A stretch of DNA of 64,000 nt, taken from positions 15,538,001 through 15,602,000 of the forward strand of contig CM034412.1 of the NCBI GenBank assembly GCA_019925095.2, given 5' to 3'. How positions within the stretch are numbered: position 1 is the first letter of the stretch; each line of letters opens with the position of its first letter. The position numbers and the translations under genes were made by a program. The notes beneath the pieces are model-generated. The model searched no databases. It saw only the letters and a program-made list of their open reading frames with translations, and had not been told where the DNA came from. Origin of the DNA: Dendrolimus kikuchii. Taxonomy: Eukaryota > Arthropoda > Insecta > Lepidoptera > Lasiocampidae. Of this stretch, positions 1 through 10,284 are shown piece by piece.

Positions 1-146
1 TCTGGTTTAAATTACTGTTTGTTGTGTAAATAACTATCTGTTTGATTATTTTGACAGTGTGTTTTGGTAAGTAGGTTGTTAAAATAAACATCTAATTGTA
101 AATTTCAGTTAAGATACCAAGCGTAGTCTCATCTAAATACTTTTTA

Positions 147-431
147 TTATATAGCTGGAGTACAGTAGACAGGCAGACGGCCCACCTGATGGAAAGCGGT
201 CACCGTCGCCTATGAACGTTTGCAACACCAGAGATGTCACCAACGCGCTGCCGGCCTCGAAGAAATTTTATGACACCCTTTTAAAAGAATACCATATTGT
301 AGCGCTGTGGGAAAACCACGGCTGGGAGCTCATTCCAAATTCCCATGGTGCGCAAGAGAAGCGTTCTAGAGAACTGTTGCCTACAAGAGCTCTAGGAAGT
401 AGAAGTAGAAGGATACTTACTTCGTCGTCAG
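147..431 (-). pseudogene. CR1/Jockey-like LINE, C-terminal end and 3' UTR (relic)
   Basis: Read on the minus strand, the frame holds the motif GIWNELPA followed by VFPQRYN, the usual C-terminal end of a CR1/Jockey-type reverse transcriptase. It then runs into a 3' tail with the words GTTGCAAACG and GGCGACGG and a terminal AATAAAAAG. The same C-terminus is seen at 19.1-19.3 kb and 57.2-57.4 kb. Stop codons break the frame, so it is dead. Only the last ~60 codons and the tail survive. Confidence 0.65.
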
Positions 432-1078
432 CCAACCGTTGTCTACTGCTGGACGTAGATCTTCCCAAGTTTGCGACACTTATCCCGGTCCTCTACTCTT
501 CTCATCCAGCCCCCACCGGCTACATTGTACAGACCTTCGGTCCATCGGGCTGGAGGGCGTCCTACACTACGTTTATTTTATTTATTTTTTATTGCATGAG
601 TTCAGCAGACAGGTAGACGGCGCACTTGATGGAAAGCGGTTACCATCACCTATGGACATTTGCAACACCAAAGGTACTACAAATGCGCTGCTGCTCTCTT
701 AAGGGAGACTGGAACCTGGTCACTAATGCCGGAACACAACTCAAGGTTGTTATGGCGACATACTTTAGACCAGGGGTGGTAGCCATCCAGGACCACCTGC
801 CTGTGGGTCGTTTTGTCGCCTCTTACGACAGGCTGCCCGGCCGCAGGAAATTGTATTCTTTCTCCGTTCTTGCACGGATAGAACGTTTGCCGAGGCGCGG
901 TCTCCACTCCAGGACTTTCTGCTCCATCGGCCATGGGTCCTGCGACATACAAGACCGGCGCATTACCACTTCAACTTGCTAACTTTTTGAGCTAATTGGT
1001 CACTTTGGTCCTCTTACGGATATCAACATTTCTGATTTAATCCATAAGAGACGCCCCCAACATAGCTCGCTGCAACAT
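432..1078 (-). pseudogene. RTE-type LINE C-terminal relic, split by an R300 insertion
   Basis: Minus-strand reading of 1078-880 gives degraded RAMLGASLMD, RKRTKVT and RVLEWRP-like words. Reading 572-432 then gives GRPPARWTEGLYNVAGGGWM and RKLGKIYVQQ. These are consecutive parts of the C-terminal region of a common insect RTE-type LINE protein. A 300-bp R300 element lies between them, and the word ACGTTT flanks the insert on both sides. Several stops are present. The clade call is from remembered family motifs. Confidence 0.6.
572..878 (-). repeat. R300 SINE-like element, near full length
   Basis: It starts with a T-rich run (the A-tail on the other strand), then the 3' region words GGCAGACGG-like and GATGGAAAGCGG, and ends at the 5' boundary CCGTTCTTGCACGG. 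It lies inside the RTE-type LINE relic. Reading frames inside it are chance frames shared by all copies. Confidence 0.85.
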
Positions 1079-1079
1079 G

Positions 1080-1260
1080 TGTGATTCTGTAACATACTTC
1101 TGTACAATACTTATTAAAAAAAAAGAATTTGAGATATAAATAGACTATGAAATATAAAGAAAATCAATATTTAGCTAGACGTGTTGCTGGGGAGTTTCTT
1201 GTCGCTTCTTCTCCTTTACAGCATCAACACGTTGCGAAGCGGTGTACATAGAATATGAAG
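1080..1260 (+). repeat. Unclassified dispersed repeat (copy 1 of 2)
   Basis: GTGATTCTGTAACATACTTC, then GAATTTGAGATATAAATAGA, then GACGTGTTGCTGGGGAGTTT recur in the same order at 62219-62336. The last part resembles the start of the 3' UTR of the Jockey-like LINE at 41.9 kb. The class is unknown. Confidence 0.5.
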
Positions 1261-1285
1261 AAAAAAAAAAATAACTTACATGTAT

Positions 1286-1562
1286 CGCGTATAGTATGTA
1301 TGAACTTGTAATAAGATCTCTTTGGCTATACCATTTGTATCTGGCTGGTTTTGGTATCATTAAAAAGTTTTAATTTTAAAGAAGACAATTCCAAATTCAA
1401 ATTAGGAAAATATGTGATTTTCATTTGTTTTTCTTATTGTTAAAATGAGTGAATCTAATGAAGAAATTCGATACATTTTAAAATTTCACTACAAAAAAGG
1501 TAAAAATGCAACACAAGCCGCGAAAAAAATTTGTGATGTTTATGGACCTAATGCATTATAAA
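1286..1562 (+). pseudogene. Mariner transposon 5' fragment with transposase N-terminus
   Basis: This matches, in the opposite orientation, the right part of the mariner at 43549-44817, including the untranslated leader and a start reading MSESNEEIRYIL, KFHYKKGKNATQAAKK. The frame ends after about 40 codons. The terminal inverted repeat is gone and everything downstream is missing, so this is a truncated relic. The same N-terminus is frameshifted in the 44-kb copy. Confidence 0.75.
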
Positions 1563-1590
1563 GTACATTGTATTAGAAATAAGATTATAC

Positions 1591-2043
1591 TGTTACGAGC
1601 TACACAGGACTCGAATTAAAATGCCGTTGGAATTGCTATAGAATTTATTACAACTATACAAACACGTATAACATAGGTACAAATACAACTAGACACTACT
1701 AGTACAAACTGCACGATTCAATAACACGCGCAGAGTCCGTCACTATATCGCTTGTCGAATGTACGTCTTACTCGTATCGTAATCCTCGCTCGACTGACTC
1801 ACCCCTCCGTTCGGGCATTGTTTTATAGTAAACTGTACAATACACAATGGAAGCTCGTGGGCTGGGTTCTTCCAAGAAAATGTAATTTGCACATCTGCGA
1901 ACGGCCAACAAAGTTGAAAACAATAAGGATTAGTTCGACACTAATGACGGCCGTAAAACAAGTAGAAAAACAATAGCATGTTTTTCTTAATTACAAATTT
2001 TAAACACAAATTAAACAAAAGAATTCCTAAATCTAATCTAACA
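1591..2043 (-). mobile_element. Gypsy-like solo LTR (right boundary approximate)
   Basis: The left edge TGTTACGAGC and the following GACTCGAATTAAAATGCCG match the solo LTRs at 45.2, 48.8 and 60.4 kb in reverse orientation. The flank before it is ATAC, against ATAT at the better copies. The right edge is uncertain; a TAACA occurs at about 2039-2043. Confidence 0.55.
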
Positions 2044-3006
2044 TTGTATAAGAAAATATGAAACCCTCTGTCATGTCACAAGATGGCGGATGAGGGCGAT
2101 GGAATATTAAAAAAAAAACATGTTACGGAACCAAAATGCTGGCCTATATTTTGGGCAACGCGTAAGCGTTGCCATACTTCGTGGTAACGTGGTCATCGTT
2201 TTAGGAATGTTCCCAACCGACGGTGATTTGGGACCCATTTACTATTTGTAATTTTTGTCTTTTGTAAATTAAGCTGTAAATAGATTATTAGTATAGGTAA
2301 ATTTGAATAAATGAGTGTAAATGAATAAAAAACACATAAATATATTACCTTTTTTTCTGTACCGTCTACATAGCTATATTAATTAAGAATTTCTTTTATG
2401 ATCGCCTATTATATTGCCTAGAAAGTATTGTAATTATGGTAGTTTGTAATACTTTATTTTGGTGTGTAGTACTGTGTAATAAAGTGTTATGTATCTAAAC
2501 AGCACATTAGCAAAAATTCTGTGCCTATTTTTGACGCTGCAGTTATCAAAGAAATTACTTTTCTTCCCAGATAGTTCATTAACTTCTAATTCAGATGAAC
2601 TGCTCACCCTCTTAGCTCACAGTCGTGAACTCCTATACCGACCAATTAGGCAGGAACCGATCGAAATACTCACGGTACTGAAGCAGAGGTCATCTTAAAC
2701 TGGGCTTTCACAAAAGTATAGCCTCAGTGCATGAAAGGCTTTCGTGGCGGCCCGACGTAATTGGAAACTTTCTAACGCGCGTGGTACGAAAGTTAATAAA
2801 AGAACTTTTATTCAGTTTATGTGCTGTATTAAAAAAAAGTGATTGATCAAGAACTATTGGTAAGTTCTTTTAAAATTTAGAACAATAAACAAAAGTTTGA
2901 TAATTAACTAGTTTTGACTTTGAAACATTTTAGTCTTTTTATGTACAAAAGAAATTAGTTTTAATTCAAAACTATTTATATAGCGATATATTTATATATA
3001 AAAGAA
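2044..3006. other. No gene or known element recognised
   Basis: AT-rich DNA with short poorly coding frames. It holds a perfect small hairpin at about 2155-2174 (stem GGCAACGC / GCGTTGCC, loop GTAA) that may be a terminal hairpin of an unrecognised element. Confidence 0.5.
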
Positions 3007-3180
3007 CTAGCTGTGTCCGCGACGTCGTTTGTGTGGAATTTGTTTTCAAGACCCCCCCGATTTTTAAACATTCTTCATGGGTGCTCCGCTTCTATTGGTC
3101 TTAGCGTGATGATATATAGCCTATAGTCTTCCTCAATAAATGAGCTATTTAAAACTGAAAGAATTTTTCAAATCAGACCT
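3007..3180 (-). mobile_element. Hel-A Helitron-like element, 5' truncated
   Basis: It begins with the reversed 3' terminus CTAGCTGTGTCCGCGACG and carries the family words GGAATTTGTTTTCAAGA and ATATATAGCCTATAG. The 5' end with the CTGAAGAG motif is missing. Bounded by A before CTAG as expected. Confidence 0.6.
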
Positions 3181-3189
3181 GAGACTGAC

Positions 3190-3652
3190 CTGACTTTGAG
3201 ATGTTTTAGATAATATTATAATAATAGCTGTAGAAATAAGTTATTTTATACTTTTTAGTTTTTTACTATTTGAAGTCGGTTTTTTTAAACGCGTTTTTTT
3301 TTTTACTTTTTAGTGTCTATCTATGTATGGGTAGACCTACGAAAGGTGCCGAGCTCCTTAAAAAATATAGGTCCCAAGAATCATGTAAATCGGATCATAA
3401 ATCTCAGCGTAATCCGTGTACATATAGAACGGAATGGAAATTTTTTCATAAAAAATGTTCATAAATTAAAACTACTGAGCCAAACCATGTCAAATTTTTA
3501 GGGGACCAAATGGCAGCTATTCCGCGTCGAACAAAAAAGAATCACGTAAATCGGATCATAAATCTCGGAGTAATCGGTGAACATACATAAAAAAAAAGAT
3601 ACCGACGAGTTGAAAACCTCGTCCTTTTTTGAGTCGGTTAAAAAACAAGTAA
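3190..3652 (+). repeat. Dispersed repeat with direct GTCGGTT-containing ends
   Basis: It holds TTTGAAGTCGGTTTTTTT near the left and TTTTGAGTCGGTTAAAAAAC at the right, with GGGTAGACCTACGAAAGG and ATCGGATCATAAATCTC between. The same words, reversed, occur at 54.8-55.5 kb, and a shorter copy is at 36.3-36.5 kb. The short reading frames inside are chance. I do not know the class. Confidence 0.55.
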
Positions 3653-4134
3653 CTGCCGGTATAGGTTGAATTGTAGTTTTTGCTACCCTCTATTAAAAAT
3701 AAAAACAGGGTTACCAGCTGTCAAACACAGGCTATTATTTACTGATAAGTGAAAATGTCGACTTTTGTTGGATTGATTCTAAGCTTAATTTATATAATAA
3801 AAATAAAAAAATTGGCTCAAATAGCTAATTACAAAAAAAAATACAATTATATGAAAATTACATAAATAAAATGTCAATTTAATTTACATTAGGTCAATAT
3901 TGAACAAAATCAAAAAAAAAAGTCACAATAATTACTAACAAAATAGAAAGTATTAAAAGAAAAGTTTATGTCATTATTCTAAAAGTCATTGGACCATTCT
4001 AAATTACAATTTTTTTTTAATTTGGGTCTTAAATTGATGCAAGTTACCTATGAAAGGATATCTATATGGGAAAGCTTAGTGATTAATTTTTTATTTTTTC
4101 TTTTAACACTAATTGGCTTATTTATTACCAAAAC
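3653..4134. other. No gene recognised
   Basis: Very AT-rich sequence with homopolymer runs; no coding potential or repeat shared with the rest of the window was seen. Confidence 0.5.
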
Positions 4135-4137
4135 TTA

Positions 4138-4343
4138 GGACCGCTTGCATAACGATCGCCTTTAAATAAAATTAGTTAATCATATTGAACTACCTAAATA
4201 CGTTTTACGCAAAACGTATTGACAGTTCTTTAAACATATTTAGCGGCAAATTTTACGTTGTGCAAGACGCTAATTGTATTTAAGGGTGATAAATACGTTT
4301 TGTGTTTCTTAAATAGATTTAAGCAACCTTATGCAAGCGGCCC
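4138..4343. mobile_element. PIF/Harbinger-type MITE (206 bp)
   Basis: Terminal inverted repeats GGACCGCTTGCATAA (left) and the complement of TTATGCAAGCGGCCC (right) are flanked by a perfect TTA duplication (4135-4137 and 4344-4346), the TWA target typical of PIF/Harbinger. No coding sequence. A second copy at 16455-16969 carries an R300 insert. Confidence 0.75.
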
Positions 4344-4470
4344 TTAATCAACATGTTTCCAAATTAGAATATTTATTTAAATTCAATTTTAGTATTTAAG
4401 TCATTTTGTATACCACTGTGTGGTTGAATGTACTGTGCGTCTACAATTGTATAACATCTATACATAATAT

Positions 4471-5045
4471 CACGCCTGTTTCCCATGGGGGTAGGCAGAG
4501 ACTATTGATCTCCACTTGTGACGATCCTGACAAACAACTTTCGCTTCACCTACTTTTATTAACCTCTTCATACATGCACGTTTATTTGAGATGATTTTTA
4601 CCTTCATCCGTGCAGGAACGGAGAAAGAATACAATTTCCTGCGGCCGGGCTGCCTGTTGTAAGAGGCGACAAAACAACCCTCAGCTAGGTGGTAGGGCAT
4701 TTTCCCGACTCGATGGCTACCACCCCTGGTTTAAAGTATGTCGCCATAACAACCTTCAGTTGTGTTCCGGCATTAGTGATCAAGTTCCAGTCTTCCTTAA
4801 GAGAGCAGCAGCGCATTTGTAACAACTTTGGTGTTGCAAATGTCCAAAGGCGATGGTAACCGCTTTCCATCAAGTGGGCCGTCTGCCTGTCTGCTGATCT
4901 CCTGCAATAAAAAAAAAACCTGACCTCTCTTTAACACTTCTGATATTTGGTCATGGTGTGTTCGTCTCGGTTTACCGGCAACCACTCTACCATTCACAAT
5001 ACTGTCATACATTTGTTTTGTGATTCTACTTATATCCATTCTCTC
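4471..5045 (-). pseudogene. LINE C-terminus related to L-ATGT, split by R300
   Basis: On the minus strand 5045-4919 reads GKPRRTHHDQISEVLKRGQV, and 4608-4471 continues with NKRACMKRLIKVGEAKVVC and SIVSAYPHGKQA before a stop. This is one C-terminal domain interrupted by the R300 copy between them. It is a separate, diverged subfamily from L-ATGT. Confidence 0.7.
4609..4918 (+). repeat. R300 SINE-like element, full length
   Basis: Runs from CCGTGCAGGAACGGAGAAAG to CTCCTGCAATAAAAAAAA. It is inserted in the LINE C-terminus described on either side. It has several differences from the other copies, so it is probably an older insertion. Confidence 0.85.
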
Positions 5046-5131
5046 ATACTACGTTATTGCAAATTAAGATATTGATTGATAACTACTGCCAGCATCCACC
5101 ACTACGAGCAAGTTTAAGTAGGAATTGTATT

Positions 5132-5704
5132 TGTTATTATAAAACAACCATATGACGGAAGTAGTCAATAACCGGATAGAGTATTCTTTCATGTAGTAGG
5201 AAGTCGTTTAACCGGATGTCAACGTAGAAGCATTTATTATTAAGCTAACGGATATCGAAAATGGAGTAACCGGATGTTGGGAGTTGTTGCTTTTATGAAG
5301 GAAGTGTAAGTGAAGTGGCGCCACAGCATTACCGGATGGTGTCACTGCGGCGCGCTACGAGGACCGATTAAATACGCGGTATTCGACAGAGGAGGGGCAG
5401 TCTTCAATCGACAGAACCAAGTCTACGATGGACAGGCTACATTGGTAGTCTTGGACGAGAGGAGCACATAATATAATGTACTGCTTGATAATCGCAGTAT
5501 TGTTGAAGGGCAAATTGCTGCTCGACACTTGACAAGCGTGGATGCAACTCTTGGAGTTGTCCTAATATTTCTGTGTATTTTAGCGTGCAATATTTAATAT
5601 CGCAATTGTAATAATTCTAGTGTAATAAACTTTGATTATAAGATTTCAGATTACTATTGTTATTCTCGGAGCGTCATTCGTTCGCTCCCGGCGTGAACCC
5701 GACA
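5132..5704 (+). mobile_element. Solo LTR with repeated ACCGGAT motifs
   Basis: Boundaries TGTTATTATA and GAACCCGACA are LTR-like. A poly-A signal AATAAA lies near 5622. The upstream half holds ACCGGAT at 5171, 5211, 5269 and 5331 plus a degenerate ACGGATA near 5248. No internal retroelement region flanks it and I could not confirm a target duplication, so the ends are tentative. Confidence 0.5.
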
Positions 5705-6116
5705 TGTACGTACTGTATAATCACGACAAAATGCAAATTGGTATGAAATCAAAAACCTATTAGGCATGCCCTAAAGAGGCCTGCAAGCCTTTTCAGATGG
5801 TGCTTAAAATATTCAACCCCGCGGCACGGTCTCACCGGGCCCGCCCCACTTTTCTCTGAAAAGGCCATTAACCGTCGCCTTTTTGTGCTAAACAACTCGA
5901 GACAAATTGATAAGCTGCAAATGAATGACGGATGAATGAATGAATGACGAATGAATGAATGAGAATTTCAAATTTTTCAACATAAACTTAAGTTCGTCCT
6001 GTACAAACACCAAAGGCAGTTTTAGTAAACCTGGTTGTCTTTTTCATAGTTATAGACAACTATACTATGAAATACAAATTTCATTTAATTTGTTTTTAAG
6101 TTACATACCTATTAAT
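5705..6116. other. No gene recognised
   Basis: Unassigned sequence with a GAATGAAT-type simple repeat at about 5925-5965 and a GC-richer patch at 5810-5880. No convincing frame. Confidence 0.45.
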
Positions 6117-6128
6117 ATATTTGCTTTC

Positions 6129-6289
6129 ATACATACATACATACATACATAACTTCACGCCAGTTCCCTTGCGGGGTAGGCACGAACAACAGAGCGCCAT
6201 TTAGGCTTATTCTTACACACCTCACTTGCTTCTTTGACATTCATAAGTCTTGTTATGCACGCTCGTCTGTTCTTAAGGCTCCTAACATC
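6129..6289 (-). mobile_element. L-ATGT LINE, 5'-truncated 3' end
   Basis: Reversed (ATGT)n tail followed by the terminal codons for RACITRLMNVKEA-like and AYPARELA-like words. A perfect 12-bp duplication ATATTTGCTTTC flanks it (6117-6128 and 6290-6301), fixing the boundaries of the insertion. Confidence 0.85.
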
Positions 6290-6398
6290 ATATTTGCTTT
6301 CCTTATCCTATATTATGTTTATATTATGATTTTTTGTAATAAATATGATCAAGGCTTGGAAACCGGTTAAAAAAGTCGAACCAGTTATAGCCTAAGTA

Positions 6399-6855
6399 CA
6401 GTGTAAACTCCATGTAACGTCACTCGATTTAACGACAAACTCCCTTAAGTGTCGAAATCACTTGGCTTTGGTTGGTTTAGCTTGACAATGATACACTCTA
6501 TATACACCCACTCTCAATAAAGACAACAATTAAATAATAAAAATTACCTTTTAATTTGTCAAAATCAGTAAAAACTGCACAGCTGTGTACGTTCTTTTAT
6601 CGCTTCATTATTCTAGCCCGTAGTAAACTCTACTGTCGGCATCATGCTTACCGAAATTTCTAAGAAATGCCGAAATTTCTAAGTACTTCTTTATCACCAA
6701 GATGCCTCAATATTGCAAGATATGAATAAAATAAGTAAAAAATACAACAAAATTACTAGTGCAGCAAAAGACGTCAGACTTCTCTCCATTTAACAACAAA
6801 TCTATAACGCTATAAAATGCACAGTTCATTTAGTGCCGTTATATAGTTTACACTG
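6399..6855. mobile_element. Pogo/Tigger-like MITE (457 bp)
   Basis: Inverted ends CAGTGTAAACTCCATGTAACG and the complement of CGTTATATAGTTTACACTG are bounded by TA on both sides (6397-6398, 6856-6857). The CAGTG...AAC terminus and TA target fit pogo/Tigger elements. No transposase frame seen. Confidence 0.6.
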
Positions 6856-6857
6856 TA

Positions 6858-7242
6858 TAGCTATGTATGTATAGCTACTTTTCTTTTTTGGTTTTGTTCT
6901 TACTTCAAACTCAATCACCGGGTTTTTGGTAACAAAAGTTCATAAATAGGATACTGATACTTCCCCTTCTCGATGTATAAACAGGTTAAAATGTCTAAAA
7001 CCGGTTATAGCTATTTAAAATAGTTAATTTTAAACCGGTTAAATATAATGATTACTTATGATGTTGTTTTCTTATTAAAGATGAATAATTTCTATTTTTT
7101 ATGAAAAATGTTTGTGTACAATCCCTTTAAAAAGAAATGTAATATGTTTATCTATCTCATAACGTAATAATAAAATAATATAATATAGTAATAAACTATT
7201 ACTAATGCAAATGCAAACCAAGCATGACATTTTTATATTACA
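6858..7242. other. No gene recognised; AACCGGTT motifs
   Basis: AT-rich sequence. Two AACCGGTT palindromes lie near 7000 and 7032 and another lies at 6361 on the other side of the pogo-like MITE, suggesting the MITE landed in an older repeat carrying these words. Confidence 0.4.
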
Positions 7243-7433
7243 CTAGCTGTCCCGGCAGACGTTGTTATTTAGAACCCGATTCCAGTGCCACCTACCGGGT
7301 CCAAATGTAAGCTATCCTATCTTTCAAGTCTGATCAAACTGCACACGGTGTGCAAATTTGATTAAAATCGGTCAAGTAGTTTAGGAGTCCATCGCGGACA
7401 AACAACGTGACACGTAATTTATATATATTAAGA
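7243..7433 (-). mobile_element. Hel-C Helitron-like element (191 bp)
   Basis: Reverse orientation: left edge CTAGCTGTCCCGGCAGACG, right edge ATATTAAGA, flanked by A and T, which on the element strand gives TC at the 5' end and CTAG at the 3' end. Carries CACCTACCGGGTCC, found in all Hel-C copies. Confidence 0.75.
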
Positions 7434-7930
7434 TTATCACTTGATGCATGGGATACGAAGCTCTGTTGGTTTTCAAATGACATGCCAGAATGTAATGACA
7501 GCCAAAACAGATTTTTTGTACAAAAGACGGTACATATGTTAAGTTCCGTGGTATTTTTTTCGTGGCCATTACTTAATAGATAAAGGATGAGTTATGACTT
7601 GATATGGAACAGGCGGCATGGCGGTGACTTGCTCCCATTAATCATCACGTTCTGAAAGAAATACTTTCTTTCAATTTCCGTGACTTCTGTTCTTATCCAA
7701 CTACTCAACAGAATAGAGCAGAAAAGTCAATTATCTTGTATGTTTGTGTTAATCATTGGTTAGAATAGTCATATACAAATATATGGTAAGGCTATTATGA
7801 ATTTTGTATATACCTTACCATACCTTAACTATTTTATCTTACCTACCTTGCCTTACCTACCACAACGAACGCTCGATAAAGAACAATAAATTAGATATAT
7901 TTAATGCACAACCTGTAGCTTTTAAATAAT
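7434..7930. other. No gene recognised
   Basis: A short frame at 7381-7569 on the minus strand overlaps the Hel-C copy and is not convincing. 7800-7865 has repeated ACCTTACC / TACCTTGCC words of low complexity. Confidence 0.4.
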
Positions 7931-7932
7931 TA

Positions 7933-8128
7933 GGGAAGATTTATATTAGACCGGGCCGTGTCCGGGGCGTGCCGTGTACGTGGCCCGGACGGGGCACGAA
8001 TTTGAAACGTTACATACATTTTGTATCGCCCGTTTAGCACCCGGTGTAATATAAACGTGCAGCACGGAGTGGCTCCGCTCCGGCCCCGCCCCGGCCCGGA
8101 CACGGCCCGGTCTAATATAAATCTTCCC
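7933..8128. mobile_element. GC-rich palindromic MITE (196 bp)
   Basis: Inverted termini of about 37 bp, starting GGGAAGATTTATATTAGACC and continuing GGGCCGTGTCCGG on both strands, flanked by TA on each side (7931-7932, 8129-8130). The interior is strongly GC-rich in an AT-rich neighbourhood. No frame. The superfamily is undecided; TA flanks suggest Tc1/mariner type. Confidence 0.7.
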
Positions 8129-8236
8129 TAAGTCATTTCTATGCTGAAAACTTGTTTAGTAATTTGTTTCATGATTTCTTTTTCCTCGTCTATTATTCTT
8201 ATTCGTCTATTGACTTTATATTTAACATGTATCACT

Positions 8237-8387
8237 ACAGCCTTAAGAACAGACGAGCTTGCATGACAAGAGTTATGAATGTGAAAGAGGCAAGTGAGGT
8301 GTGTAAGAATAAGCCTAAATGGCACTCTGTTGTTCGTGCCTACCCCGCAAGGGAACTGGCGTGAAGTTATGTATGTATGTATGTATG
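8237..8387 (+). mobile_element. L-ATGT LINE, 5'-truncated 3' end
   Basis: Encodes the family C-terminus (NRRACMTRVMNVKEASEVC, then AYPARELA and stop) and ends in (ATGT)n. TATCACTA flanks it on both sides. Confidence 0.8.
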
Positions 8388-8542
8388 TATCACTAATTTT
8401 TTTTATAACTTGATAATTATGACTTAAGACTGGTATAGATAAATAGACATATTGTGTAGTTTTTTTTTTTTTTTTTTTGGTGTGATCTTGTATTATTTAA
8501 TTCCTTTTTTTTTTAAATCTAATTTTGCAATATTGTATCAAA

Positions 8543-8872
8543 TCCATATATATAAAAGAAAGTCGTGTTAGTTACACTATTTATAACTCAAGAACGGCTG
8601 TACCGATTTGGCTGAAAATTGTTGGGGAGGTAGCTTAGAACCAGGAGACGGACATAGGATATTTTTCATCCCGTTGGAACGAGTTGGTGGCGCTGAGATC
8701 GCGTTCTAGAATCCTCCTAATCACCTGAAGCGATTTTGGTGATTTTGTTTTTGTGTATTTGAGTGGGATCCCGGATGGTTTAGATACGCAATTGGAACCG
8801 GTAGGTGGCGCTGGGATTGGGTCCTAGATTTTTATTGTTTCAGAGCAGGACAACGTCTGCCGGGGCTGCTAG
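8543..8872 (+). mobile_element. Hel-C-related Helitron-like element (330 bp)
   Basis: Begins TCCATATATATAAAAG and ends CGTCTGCCGGGGCTGCTAG, flanked by A and T. It shares the end and the GGTAGGTGGCGCTGGGAT-like interior with Hel-C but is longer, with GAACGAGTTGGTGGCGC repeated in the middle. Confidence 0.65.
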
Positions 8873-9027
8873 TATATTATAATTTTCTTGTAGTTGTAGG
8901 AGCCAAATGCGTAACATGATTTTTTTTTGGAAACTTAGCTGATATTATGTGTATTAATTTATGTGTTTTATATTGTAAGAATTATAATTATTGTATGTTT
9001 CGCAAATAAATTAAATAAATTATAATA

Positions 9028-9125
9028 AAACTACGTTTTAACGGTTTTAAGCGCGGTAATTTTATTTGATTTTGGTTTTTCCGACGTTTCGGCCACTTTT
9101 CAGTGGCCGTGATCACGGAAGACTT
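9028..9125 (-). mobile_element. Single arm of the hammerhead-like inverted-repeat retroelement
   Basis: AAACTACGTTTTAACGG through TTTCGGCCACTTTTCAGTGG to GTGATCACGGAAGAC matches one arm of the 17.2-17.6 kb element. On the minus strand it holds the hairpin GGCCAC-TGAAAA-GTGGCC followed by GAAACGTC. The second arm is absent here. Confidence 0.7.
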
Positions 9126-9214
9126 AAGATTAAATAAATAAATTCTTACAATGTATCACTAAAAGTAATAATTTCTTTGTTAGATTTAAGTATTTATTGA
9201 ATTATTATTAGTGA

Positions 9215-9329
9215 AGTTATGAATGTCAAAGAGGCAAGTGAGGTGTGTAAGAATAAGTCTAAATGGCACTCTGTTGTTCGTGCCTACCCCGCAAGGGAAC
9301 TGGCGTGAAGTTATGTATGTATGTATGTG
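9215..9329 (+). mobile_element. L-ATGT LINE, short 3' end
   Basis: Family C-terminus from VMNVKEA to the stop and ATGT tail, flanked by a perfect 12-bp duplication TATTATTAGTGA (9203-9214, 9330-9341). Confidence 0.85.
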
Positions 9330-9341
9330 TATTATTAGTGA

Positions 9342-9889
9342 CATTTTTTACATAATATTGTTTACGAAAATATAATCTTAACACTGATGTGTCAGCACGC
9401 TTAGATTCCAACCTAATAATTTACAAACTACATTATGTTAATGACTTATTGATTGTTATTTGTTGTGCTGTCCAAATAAATTAATAAATAAATATAGTAG
9501 CTATCTTACCTCACCTGCTTTACCTGAATTACCTTAACTTATAAAGTCACAGAAGGATTCTAATAATAATCTTACAAAGAAACAAGGTATATTTCGGTCG
9601 CTACGATATATTTACAACGATTTCGTAGCCATTTTGGCCAAAATAAGAATTCTGCAAGAAAAGTATGAGCTTAAAAATTATCTTGAAAGAAAATTGTATT
9701 AAGTAATTTTTGAGAAATGGGGTAGCTTCAATGCTTTTTTAGGATTTCGTTGCCAAATGACAAACACATCGAACATTTATTACCTCTGCTGAAAGCTGTG
9801 TATAGTCCGACACGCACTCGGCCGATTTAATCCTAATATCTATTTATGTGATCTTTAAACTACCTATAACCCCTTCATTATGTACACTT
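9342..9889. other. No gene recognised
   Basis: AT-rich unassigned sequence without a convincing frame. Confidence 0.4.
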
Positions 9890-9992
9890 CCACGGCAGCG
9901 AGTAGAGACGTGGCGAGCGAAGTGGACATGAAAGTGGTGAGGGAATTGGGCAACATCCACTTCCCTCGCCACTTTCCTGCTTGCTGCCGTGA
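9890..9992. repeat. Foldback repeat with ~39-bp arms
   Basis: The left arm CACGGCAGCGAGTAGAGACG pairs with the complement of the right arm ending TTTCCTGCTTGCTGCCGTG; arms at about 9890-9929 and 9952-9992 with a short spacer. Both strands show misleading open frames because of the palindrome. Confidence 0.65.
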
Positions 9993-10214
9993 AAATAATA
10001 ATATTGTATATCCCCAAATTAAGCAAGTTACGCTAGTGTTATGGGTAATATACAACGTACTTACTCTGGAGCCGATCCCAGACACCCAGACCATAGTAAA
10101 TAACGGAGAAAATACGTTTCCGAAATTTACTATACCAGGAATCGAACCCGGAGCCTCCGCGTTGCAGTGAGGTAGGCCGGCAAAGACTTAGCCCGCTCAA
10201 CCACAGAGGCCGTC
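9993..10214 (-). mobile_element. tRNA-derived SINE
   Basis: Reverse strand begins GACGGCCTCTGTGGTTGAGC and carries the Pol III B-box GGTTCGATTCC. The 3' tail is an AAT-type run at the left. Same family as 22.3, 25.0, 29.1 and 51.5 kb. Confidence 0.8.
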
Positions 10215-10284
10215 ATATATATATGCATAATATAACCGAAAGATAAGTACAATCAGGTGATTAGAAGGCTAGTGCTTACTTCGG

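Noticed and set aside
6128..6150. Short CATA/ATGT tandem runs at many sites as independent microsatellites or a CRISPR-like array
   Set aside because: Each is the tail of an L-ATGT LINE copy; there are no spacers or regular repeats.
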